Source: Isotricha intestinalis (lineage: Eukaryota > Ciliophora > Litostomatea > Vestibuliferida > Isotrichidae). Taken from it: a DNA stretch of 64,000 bases. A program made the position numbers and the translations under genes. Below, one piece after another: positions 39,559 through 49,600 of the stretch. How positions within the stretch are numbered: the first letter of the stretch is position 1; each line of letters opens with the position of its first letter. Below the pieces are notes generated by a model. It worked only from the letters and a program-made list of their open reading frames with translations. It ran no database searches and was not told the origin of the DNA. The stretch is taken from NCBI GenBank assembly GCA_023807065.1, contig JAJJLU010000345.1:21738-85737 (forward strand). Reading direction: 5' to 3'.

Positions 39559-40020
39559 TTAATCATCATCACTTAAATCATCATCTTTTTGTTTGAATTC
39601 TTTTGGAAATTTAAATTTTAAAAGAGGAAAAATCTCATTAAAAATATCTGGTTCAATAAAATGTAATTCACTTACATTTTCGATATTTTGAACAAATAAT
39701 TTTTTAACATTTATTAATTCTTCTTTATTCAAAACATTCTCTTTATTAAATTTCTCAATTTGACTTTGAATATATTGAACTGCAATTTTTCTTTCTATTT
39801 TATTAAAAATATTTCCAGGAATTAATATATTTAATTCATTGTCTTTAAAATCAGTATGTTCCATTAAATACTGAACTAATTTTTTATTATTTTCTACTTT
39901 TTCATTATTCTCTTTTATCTTATTTAATAAATTATTGATTTTAAGTGAATTTTCTTCAATCATTGAAATACTCTTCATAATTTTATCAGTATCTATATTA
40001 TCATATTCTTCATTGCTCAT
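39559..40020 (-). CDS. Small unknown protein, 153 residues
   Basis: ATG at 40020 to TAA, fully open. The first 45 residues form a helical heptad segment (INNLLNKIKENNEKVENNKK), the middle a possible folded part (ELNILIPGNIFNKIERKIAVQY), and the C terminus ends in the acidic DDDLSDDD. An acidic tail after a small fold recalls chaperones or adaptor proteins, but I do not recognise a family. It lies 99 bp downstream of the RanBP1 gene on the same strand. Confidence 0.65.
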   Translation of the reverse strand: MSNEEYDNIDTDKIMKSISMIEENSLKINNLLNKIKENNEKVENNKKLVQYLMEHTDFKDNELNILIPGNIFNKIERKIAVQYIQSQIEKFNKENVLNKEELINVKKLFVQNIENVSELHFIEPDIFNEIFPLLKFKFPKEFKQKDDDLSDDD

Positions 40021-40119
40021 AATAAATAAATTTTAAGTAAAAAAATTTAAAAAAAAATAAAAAACAAATTTTTAAAATTTAGAAAATACATATAATAAAA
40101 TAAATAACTAAAAAAAAGT

Positions 40120-40677
40120 TTATTTCTTTTCTTCATTTTTTTCATTTTCCTTGTCATCATCCTTAACTACAGGAGCATAAACTAATTCACTATCTTTTCC
40201 CTCTTTGACTAATTTATTAAACAATTTAGCAGCATCCCAATTTTCTTTAAAAATTTTAGCTTTTTCAGCATTTCCAATTTTAACAACGAATTTTTCCATT
40301 AATGGTTCATCTTCACTACAATCATAAGCAATGAAATTAAACATTTTATCACTTCCTTGATGATTTTTAAGAACACATAAAGGATCATTAGCTATCATAA
40401 AGTTTGCAACAGTTTTTAAAGTTTTATCTTGTCTTAAAACGAATCTTATTTTTTTTTGGGTTTTATGTCTTAAAAATTTCAAGTCTCCTGTTCCTCTTTC
40501 TTTCCATTCTCCATCTCTCCATCTAAATAATCTTATTCTTCCCTTATATATACATTCTTCATCTTCTTCTCCTGATGATACTTTCTCCTTTGGTAATGTA
40601 CATTCTACTTCTGATGTTATTTTCACCTCCTCTTCTGGGTTAAAGTAATCTTCATTTGCTCCTTCTTTATCTGACAT
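40120..40677 (-). CDS. RANBP1: RanBP1-type Ran-binding protein
   Basis: 185 residues with one Ran-binding domain (about 20-155). Recognisable blocks are IYKGRIRLFRW, EWKERGTGDLKFL, RFVLRQDKTLK, VANFMI and a C-terminal FKENWDAA helix. The family binds Ran-GTP and helps RanGAP hydrolyse it in the cytoplasm during nuclear transport. Its acidic N-terminal and charged C-terminal flanks are usual. The start has a normal A-rich leader. Confidence 0.94.
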   Translation of the reverse strand: MSDKEGANEDYFNPEEEVKITSEVECTLPKEKVSSGEEDEECIYKGRIRLFRWRDGEWKERGTGDLKFLRHKTQKKIRFVLRQDKTLKTVANFMIANDPLCVLKNHQGSDKMFNFIAYDCSEDEPLMEKFVVKIGNAEKAKIFKENWDAAKLFNKLVKEGKDSELVYAPVVKDDDKENEKNEEKK

Positions 40678-40680
40678 AAT

Positions 40681-41467
40681 TTTTATTTATTTTGATTTTT
40701 TTTTTTTTAAATTTTTGCAGATTTATATAGAAAGATAATTAATTATTTTTTTTTAATTTTTTAATTTTTTGTTATGCTTTCTTTTTAAATTATATTTTTT
40801 TTTGGAAGAATTATGTTATTTTTTATTTTTTAAGTTAATTGATTTTTGGGAAAATGATAATAGAATTATATAATATTGAAATAATTAAAAAATCATAACT
40901 TATTTTATAATTCTAAATATTCAAAAAATAAAAATGTCTTAAAATATAAAGATGTAAATATTTCATCAAATATAAAAGTGAGAACTCCTAATTTTTCAAA
41001 TAAAATATTTAATAAAAAATCTTTTATAAGAGACAAAAGAGATTTTTGTAGAGTCAAATCAAAATTTTTTGAAAGAATTTGTAGTTATAAACATAATGAT
41101 GATATTTATTGTAATTTGAAACCTAATGATAGTTTGGAATTATAATAATGAAAAAAAAGAATTTGAAAATATTTATTGGATCTCCAATTAGATATCATAG
41201 TAGATTTATTTGTTATAAAGATGAAAACAATTTTGTTTATTGTGTTAGTGATGCTATTGTTTATTATTTTGAAAAAGCTTATTGTTTAATGAAAATAATA
41301 ATATTATTAATATTATTGGGATTGACAATTATTTTTTCAAATAATTTTGTTATTTTTTTAAACGTTTTTCACAATCAATGATATTTAAAATGGATAAAGA
41401 AAAATAAAATTAAATATTTAATTTATATATATTTCAAATTAAAAATATATATTTTTTTTAAAATAAA
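40681..41467 (+). other. 787-bp spacer containing a broken ORF
   Basis: Apart from the decayed ORF at 40.94-41.38 kb, this region is T-rich near 40.68-40.85 kb (the RanBP1 leader) and A/T-rich elsewhere. No RNA gene or intact CDS is seen. Confidence 0.45.
40935..41381 (+). pseudogene. Possible decayed gene for a small membrane protein
   Basis: One frame from about 40935 reads KNVLKYKDVNISSN ... RDFCRVKSKFFERIC and ends in TAA TAA near 41142. A second frame opens at ATG 41148 and reads a 77-residue protein with a hydrophobic segment (IIILLILLGLTIIF) and ends in TGA, a stop that no supported gene here uses. No GT-AG intron joins the two in a sensible frame. I read this as a frameshifted, decaying gene; the second ORF could alternatively be a real small membrane protein. 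Confidence 0.35.
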
Positions 41468-42376
41468 TTATTTAAAATCAAGTTCCACATCATTAGGTTC
41501 AATTTGTTTATTTTTTTCTTCTTTAATGTTTTTGAATAATTGAGTGATTTTTTTATTCATAGAAACAGGATAAATATAATTAACTTCAACCATTGAATCT
41601 TTAAATAATTTTTCATCAATATTATCAATACTTCTTTTTAATTTTCCAATACATTTCAAATCATCATTTTGCTCACAAATATCAAATAAATTTTTAAAGT
41701 TAATATTATCATCTTCTAAAATAAAAATTCCTAATTTAAATATATTTAATTTAGATATTTCATTTTTATTTTCAGAATCTTCTTCTTTAATTAATTCAAT
41801 CATTTTATCAATGACTTTTTTACATTCATTTAATTCATCATTATAAATTAATATATCTAAATATTGTCTAATTCCATCATAAAGAAATTCAATATATTCC
41901 TCATTTTTTTTTAAGCAAATAACATGATAATATTTATTTAAATTCTCAAAAGCAATTTTAGAACATTTTTCAGCATAAATATATTCTCCTCTTTGCATAA
42001 AATCTTTACTAAAATTAAATAAACTTTTAAATCCATAATTATATTCTTTTTGAGTACAAAAACAATGAAAAGAATTATTAATATCAATAAAAGCATCATC
42101 AGTAACATTTAATTGATTAATTCTTATTTTTGCAATTTTTTCATATTCACATCCTTCTTCATAATAAGATTTAGTTTGTTTAAAACAATTTGCTAATTTC
42201 ATTCTACATATTATTTCTTCTCTCCATTTTTTATTTCCATGATATAATTCTGAAGCTTCTTTAAAATATGGAATTGCATCATTGTAATCTGGTTTTGATT
42301 TACATTTTATACACGATGTTTTTAAACAATCTTCTCCTTTTCTTTGTAAATATATTGGATTTTCATCATCCGACAT
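41468..42376 (-). CDS. SNAP family protein (alpha/gamma-SNAP, Sec17-like)
   Basis: 302 residues, all-helical with TPR-like repeats: YNDAIPYFKEASELY, CRMKLANCFKQ, YEEGCEYEKIAKI, then YAEKCSKIAFENL. The length fits SNAPs (about 295-310). SNAPs recruit the ATPase NSF to SNARE complexes after membrane fusion. The C terminus (PNDVELDFK) is acidic and ends in hydrophobics as in alpha/gamma-SNAP. Sequence is diverged, so alpha versus gamma is open. Divergent from the eL34 gene, 193 bp apart. Confidence 0.78.
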   Translation of the reverse strand: MSDDENPIYLQRKGEDCLKTSCIKCKSKPDYNDAIPYFKEASELYHGNKKWREEIICRMKLANCFKQTKSYYEEGCEYEKIAKIRINQLNVTDDAFIDINNSFHCFCTQKEYNYGFKSLFNFSKDFMQRGEYIYAEKCSKIAFENLNKYYHVICLKKNEEYIEFLYDGIRQYLDILIYNDELNECKKVIDKMIELIKEEDSENKNEISKLNIFKLGIFILEDDNINFKNLFDICEQNDDLKCIGKLKRSIDNIDEKLFKDSMVEVNYIYPVSMNKKITQLFKNIKEEKNKQIEPNDVELDFK

Positions 42377-42569
42377 TTTATTATTTATTCTTTATTTTGA
42401 AAAAATTTTTTTCGAATTTTCATTTAATAAAAGAATATTAAAAACAACGAAAACTAAATTTCAAAATATCATTTAAAAATTTCATAATATATAAAAAACA
42501 TTTTAATTAAAAAAAATAAAAAATATACAAAAAAAAAATATCTAAAAAATGCATTTAAAAAAATAGAAA

Positions 42570-42935
42570 ATGTCTCCTCGAATTCAGACAGTGAAAAAAT
42601 ACACATATCACACAAAATCAAATAAAGTGAAAAGATTTAGGACTCCAGGAGGTAAACTTCGATTTAAAAAAATAAAAAAAACAAGAAATCCAATAATATG
42701 TGGAGATACAAAAGTAGTATTAAATGGATTAAAAAGATTAGGAAGAAGTGAATGGAAAAATTTACCAAGAGGTCAAAGAACTGTATCTAGGACTTATGGA
42801 GGTTGTTTATCTGCTGAAGCTGTTAAACATAGAATTATGAGAGCTTTCTTTAATGAAGAATTAAAATGTATTAAACAAGCTGCTATGGCTCCTAAGAAAG
42901 GAAATAAAAAAAAAATTGTTAAAGGAAAAAAATAA
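42570..42935 (+). CDS. RPL34: Large-subunit ribosomal protein eL34
   Basis: 121 residues, typical length. Matches eL34: YTYHTKSNKVK (human LSYNTASNKT region), RTPGGKL, TVSRTYGG and a basic helix RIMRAFFNEE. In animals and yeast two CxxC pairs bind zinc; here the first place has a single Cys (IICGDTK) and the second reads GGCLSAEAV, so the zinc site appears lost. The lysine-rich tail is an extension. The start context AAAATG follows an A-rich leader, and coding-strand codon choice at the start is relatively C/G-rich, as expected for a highly expressed gene. Confidence 0.95.
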   Translation: MSPRIQTVKKYTYHTKSNKVKRFRTPGGKLRFKKIKKTRNPIICGDTKVVLNGLKRLGRSEWKNLPRGQRTVSRTYGGCLSAEAVKHRIMRAFFNEELKCIKQAAMAPKKGNKKKIVKGKK

Positions 42936-43655
42936 TAATTTATTTTTTTTTTATTTAAACATTAAAATTGTCACTGTTTTTTTTATTTTTATTTTGGAAA
43001 TGTTTTTTATGATTCATAATTTTTATTGATTATTTTATATAAATAGAATAATTTAATGAAAAAATTTTTGTTAAAAACAATATTTTTAAATAGTCCTCAT
43101 TCTTTATCTCTAATTTTTAATCTATGATATTTATTTAGCAAAATAATATTTTAAAACTTTAACTTTTATATTCTTCAACTTAATTTCTATACAAATTTAT
43201 CATATATGCTTACTAAACTTTTGTTTAAATTTATAAAATTTATTTATTTTTTTGTTTAAAAAAAAATATATTAATTGAAAAATGTATAATCATATTCAAA
43301 GACAAAGAGAATTAAATAATAGAGATTTAAATCTAAATCAATATGTTTATTTTATTCAAGATTAAGAAATAAAGTGATAGACTTAAAAATAATAAATCAA
43401 AATTATTTATGTAAAATGAAAAATAATATTGAAACTCCTTTTAATAAAAATACAAATATATTTTTTACAATAAAGATAATAGTTATAATAATAAAAATAA
43501 TGAAAAGAAAACATTTTCATAATTACTCCAAATTATAATCCACATGATATAATAATAAAAAAAATTCCAAATAGTATATTAAACAAAATTTAAATAAAAA
43601 AAAGAAAATAAATTATCATAAATAAAAAAAGTTTAAAAAAGATTTAAAATATTTT
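42936..43655 (+). other. 720-bp spacer with a broken ORF
   Basis: AT-rich sequence between eL34 and the end of the channel gene. The only coding trace is the decayed ORF at 43283-43593. No RNA gene is seen. Confidence 0.45.
43283..43593 (+). pseudogene. Short decayed ORF of unknown family
   Basis: It opens with MYNHIQRQRELNNRDLNLNQ and VYFIQD, then TAA near 43363. In a shifted frame it continues as a readable stretch (CKMKNNIETPFNKN), and it ends with FIITPNYNPHDIIIKK and a TAA. The protein-like composition on both sides of the break suggests a gene damaged by a nonsense change and at least one frameshift. No family recognised. Confidence 0.4.
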
Positions 43656-46600
43656 TTAAAGATTTTTAGGGAAGAAATCAGTTTTTTCATTTTCCATTTT
43701 TTTCCAAATTTCATAATCAAGTGAATTTAAATCTAACTTATTTTGTTTTTGAATAGAAATTAAATAATCAAAATAGCTTTTATAAGAATGAACAACTTTC
43801 ATATGAAAAGAGGAATTAATTCCATGTTTTTCAATATATTGTCTATCATGATGGCAAATAAAGCATCTATTAATTTTAGCATCATTTCTAATATTATTTT
43901 TTTCTCTTTGTTCTTGGAAAGTATCAACAATAATTCCATTAATAATATTAAGCATAACTAAAATGATAAGAAAATAAAATAACCATTCAATTAAAAACTC
44001 AGTAAAATAACCAGGAGAATTAATACTTTTCATATTTAAACCTAAACCATTTCCAGCTCTAATTCCCAAAGTAATCATACTTAAATAACAATTAAAAAAA
44101 TGTTGACATTCTTCATTTGTATCATCACAAAAATATTGAAATTTAATTCCAGTGAAAAAGAAGGAAAATATTAATATTAATAATCCTGCTGCCATAAATT
44201 GCTTTACTCTCATTTGAACTGAAGTAAATACTGTTTTCATTGTTTCAAAACATGCAAAAATAGAAAATAATTGAAATGAATATGCAAAGTGAAATGAAGG
44301 TGTAAATGCTCCTAAAATTCCCCAAAAAAAATTCCATACTAATAAAGATAAATTTAAATCTTCAAATAATAATGAATATAATAATTCTTTCCTACTTACT
44401 GAATGTTTCTTTTTTACATTTATTAAAAAAAATTCTCTGAAGAAAAACCAATTTAACAATACTAAAAATAAGAACAATAAATGAATTATTTCTATAATGA
44501 ATATTAAATTTGAATGTCTTTCTATTATCATTTTATTTGTTGAAAATGTATTCATATCATAAAATACAAAAAGTAATAAAAGGAAATTAATAAGTAAAGA
44601 AAAAGAAGCTGAAATTTGTAAAAATTTAAAATAATCAATATTAGATAAAGCTTCATATAATTTATTTTTTTTTTTCAAAATGCTTTTTTTATAATCAATC
44701 TTTTCAATTAATTTAGGAATATATTGTAAAAGATAAGTTAATTTCCCTTGAAGTGAATCATAAGGAGCAAAGTTTTCAAATTCAATAAAATCTTTATTAT
44801 CTAATAGAAGAACATCAGGATGACAAATAAATATAGTAGTCATTGAAGGAGATTTTTCTTTATCTTTATATTGACTTTCAATATCTTTAATTTTAATATC
44901 AGTTAAAAGAATATCTCTTCTATTTAAAGTTCCAATATAAGTTGTTGTTCTAGTATTTAAACTTAAATCACTTTTTTCATCTTTGGTATGTTTTAAAATA
45001 AATTCTTCATTTGTACCATCATCTCTAATTTCAATCATATCTTCAAATTTAGAATAATCACTTACAATTATTTCCTCATTGTTTGGTTCTATATATGTAA
45101 AAACTTGATTTATATCTACTTTTCTTAATAATTTATTAAAAAATAATGTTGACTCTCTTCTCCATAATGCTTTCTGATCTAATTTATCTTGATTTTTTAC
45201 TCCTTCAAATTCATTTAATAATTTTGCTATTTTTGCATTTCCAAAACTTGCTGCAAAATTTAAGAATTTACAAACATAACATGATATATTAAAATATTTA
45301 TTATCATTAATAAAGAATTCTGTATTTAATAAAAATTCTTCATTGAGTATTTCATGATATGATTTTGTTTTTTCTGCTTCTTTTAATTCTGGTGTTACTG
45401 GAATAGAATGATATAACATTTTAACACAATCAGCTAAATAAAAAACTAATTTTCTTGCATTGAAAAAATTTATTACTTCTTGTTTTTCTTCAAGTTCAAT
45501 AGCATTTTCTTCAACATAACATACCATAAATCTAAAAAATTCATTTAAAAATTCTACATTTAATTTTATTTCAGTATCCATTAAACTATCTCCCATAATC
45601 AAATAGAATAAAAAGTATAAATTTGAAGTTTTTAATATTGATGAACTTTTTGAACCTTGAATCATTTCAACAAGAAAGTCAGTAACTTTACTATTTAAAG
45701 AATCAAAAAAATCATTTGAAAAGTCTTTAAAATATGATATATATTTTTTCTTATTATTACTTAAATCAATACTTTCTTTACTTAAAGGAGGAATTTGTAA
45801 TAAAAATTGAGGAAGAGTTAAGCCATATACTCTTTTGTTTTCTTCTTCATCTTTTATTACATCTATGGGATATGTTGATAATAGTAATTGATATATTTGA
45901 TTGTGGTTTTCACATAATAATCTTAAAAATTCTAATAAATTTATAAATCTTTTTACTGATAATGGCTCTTCATTACTTTGTTTTCCTTGAAATTTTTGAT
46001 AATCAATTAATATATATTGAAATAATATCTTTAATTGAGAAATAATTTCTTCAATAATTAGTTTTGTTACTTTTTGATTATTGCTTTCATTTTCTTTTTC
46101 ATCGAATTGATTAAATTGAGATGCATTAAAAGATAATGTTGAAATTTTTTTTTCTATTTTTTTTTTCTCAACATAGTTCTTATCTTCATTAATTAAAAAG
46201 TCTTGAAATAAAGAAGGATTTTGTATAATTAATGCATTAAATAATTCAAAATTTGATAAATAATTTATTCTTAAATAATAAGGTTCTTCTTCTTTTTTTA
46301 TTTCAGGGTTTGTTTTATTTATCAATTTAAATAATATATCTTTAAAAATACAATGAAAAACCTCATATTCCCCACCATGTGGGTTTGAAATATTTTTCAA
46401 AAATATATTTTGTGACATATCTTTTTTTAATTCTTTATATAAATTTATATAACCAGTCATATCTTCTAAAAATTGTTTTCTTTCTATATTACTTTTATCA
46501 ATTTCAGTTGCAACTTTATTTTCTTCGGAATTAATGAAATAAAGAAATATTTGCTCACTATCTTCATTAACTTTAGTAAAATTTGCCTTTTTTAATTTTG

Positions 46601-49600
46601 TAATATATTTAGTAAATTTTTTTAATAATAAAATAGTATCTAAAGGATTTTTTCCAATTAAATTGATATCAATATCAACACAATCTCTTGTATTTAATAA
46701 ATATATTTTAATATCTTGTTGATAATCTTCTATAATAAAAAAATCTTGAATTAATATTTCAAGTTTTTTTTCGTTTTCATTTGTAAATAAAGTTTTTTGT
46801 ATTTTATTAGATCTTGATAAAGCTTTTACTTTTTTATTATCTTTTTTTTTAAATTTATGATACAAATTTTCTCTTGCAAAATCCATAATTTTATCAATTA
46901 TTAATTGAAGAAATTCTTTATAACATTTCAAAAATAGAATCAAAATTTTATAAATCAAATATTTTTGATTTGAATTAATTTCAATATAATAAAGACAATG
47001 ATATATCATATATAAAGTAGGAATTAAAATTGTTTTTTCAAAATGTTTAAAAAAACTTTTAGGTCTATCTTTTAAATTTCTTAATTGAATACCTCCCATT
47101 TCCATATTAGTAATTAATACATTTAATATTTCTGAATGTTTCTTATAATAAATTCCATTAGTTTCCTTTGAAATAATATAAATTTCTCCATTCCTCCAAG
47201 ATTCAAGAAATTTATCTTTTTCATTTAAAAAATCAAAAATTGTTTCTAAACTAATTTTTTCAGTAATATTAGTTTTAATTTCAGGTGATAATCTCCAAAA
47301 ATCATATGTTGTGATTGGAGAAATATTATTTTTATTGAAATAATCTATTTTATCTAATTCTTCACCTAATTCATATTTAACTAAGGGTTTTCTCACTAAA
47401 TTATGTAAATCTTCTTTTTCAAATACAATAGGATAACCTCCTTCCATATATTTATCATATTCTTTATTTTTACAAGTGTCTTCGTAAATTTTAAAAGGAG
47501 ATATTACATAAAATTTTGCATAAGCATAAGAACAAACTCTTAAAATTTTTTCATAAAAAGCAATATCTTCTTTATTATTACATATTAATATTTCATTTTG
47601 ATATCCTTTAATTAATTGTTCTATACTATCTATTGGAAATTTCTTTGCAAAAATACAATAATTATAATCATCAAATAAATTAATAACTTTAAGAATACTA
47701 ATCATTAATTCTGCTTTTTTTCTTTCTAAAGGTTTAAATTTTATTTCAGAATTTCCTGTAAAATCTTCTTCTTCTTTATTATTATTTGGAAAATATTGTT
47801 GATAATTATTATTTTCTAAATAATTACAAATATCCTGATTTAATGTCATTAAAGTTTCAGAACAATTTTGTCTTATTATATATTTAAATAATTTAAATAA
47901 TAAACACATTTTTTCATAATTATCATCAAATTTTACATTAACTGCAGCAGAAAGTAAATAACAAAAATCAATGTTCATTGATAATGGTTCAACTTCTTTT
48001 AATAATTGACAATAAAATTTTATTTCTCCATTTCCTAAATAAGAGCATTTATTGGTTATATCATATTTTACAATAATTTTCAAAAATTTTTTTGTTAAAA
48101 AAATAGGAAAAACAAAAGAATTATTTGAAAAAATTCCTACAATTTCAAAAATTTTTGCTTGGACATCTTTATAATCTTTTTTTTCTCCAATATTTTTTAA
48201 TTTTTGATTTAAAAGAAAAGCTTTTTTATAAAAATCATACAATGATAATAAATCATTAAAAAATCCAGATTTAACTAAATATAAGTGTTGAAGACATTTT
48301 TTATTAAATTCATATAAATTAGATTTATCAAGTGGATCAATAAAATTTCTATATTTTTCAGATTCAATAAAAATATCATTTAAATTCTTAATAAAACAAG
48401 AAGAAAAATCTTCAAAATTACCATTTCTATAATATTGAGTTTTAGCTTTTTTAGATTCATCAATTAAATCTGTGATATCAGTTAAACAATAATCAAATTT
48501 ATCTTGGTCTTCTAAAAGAAATCTATACATTTTTGTTGAGATTTTTTGTTTATTTCCTCCATTACATCCTGAAAAATGTTCTAATGATGTAATATAAAAA
48601 TCTCTTGTTGAAAGAAATGAATTATATATTTTATAACTTATATTTAAATTATCATCACTGAAAAAAAGAATTTTTAATATTTTTGTAAATTGTTCTTTTA
48701 ATATTCCATCTTTGGAAAAAAAAAATTTTTTACTCATTTTTTCTTTTTCTATATCAAAAGGAATTTCTTTCTCTCTTTCTATAATAAATTGTTTAAAATC
48801 TTTATCATTTAATGAAAGAATAATTACAACTACTATTTTTTGAATATAATAACTTATTATTTGAGCATATTCTTTATTTTCTTCTTTTTCAAAAATTTTA
48901 TTTTCTTTGATATTATCTAAAATAATCATTATTTTCCCAATAATATTACTTATAAAATGAAATTGTTCTTCTGTATTAGGATATTCAATTGAAAGAATCA
49001 ATAAATACCATTTTAAATTTTCTTTGATATAAAGAAAAGTTTCTTTATTTGGATATAATTTTGTTCTTAAATCATAATGATTAATTATTTTATCAAATAA
49101 ATTTACATCACAACCATAACTAATCAGATTTTCAAAAAATTGATCTTTAGTCATTCTACAATAAATCCTATGAAATGCAGTAATAATGTTAATTTTATTA
49201 ACAATTGCAAAATTTTTTTTTATTCCTGTAACAGGTAAAATAAATAATTTTCTTAAAAGAAATAAGGCATAATATTTAGCGCATAAAATATAAGGCGAAG
49301 ATTCTTTAATTTCTAAAAGATTATAATATTTAAAAAAAGGTAAATTTAAAATCGTATTTGCATTTTGATAAGTTTTACTGTCAGTATGAGAAATAACTTC
49401 AGAATTAATAATATCAGATAAATTATCAATAATCATAACATCATCATGTTTATATTTTTTAATTAAAGCTTTAAATATTCTTAAATTAATTTCATCAGAT
49501 TTAATATTATCATCAATAACTCTTCCTTTAGAAAAATGAGAAGAAGATAAAGAATTAAATAAAATAATAAGTGGTAAAATAAATATTCTATTCATTTCAG

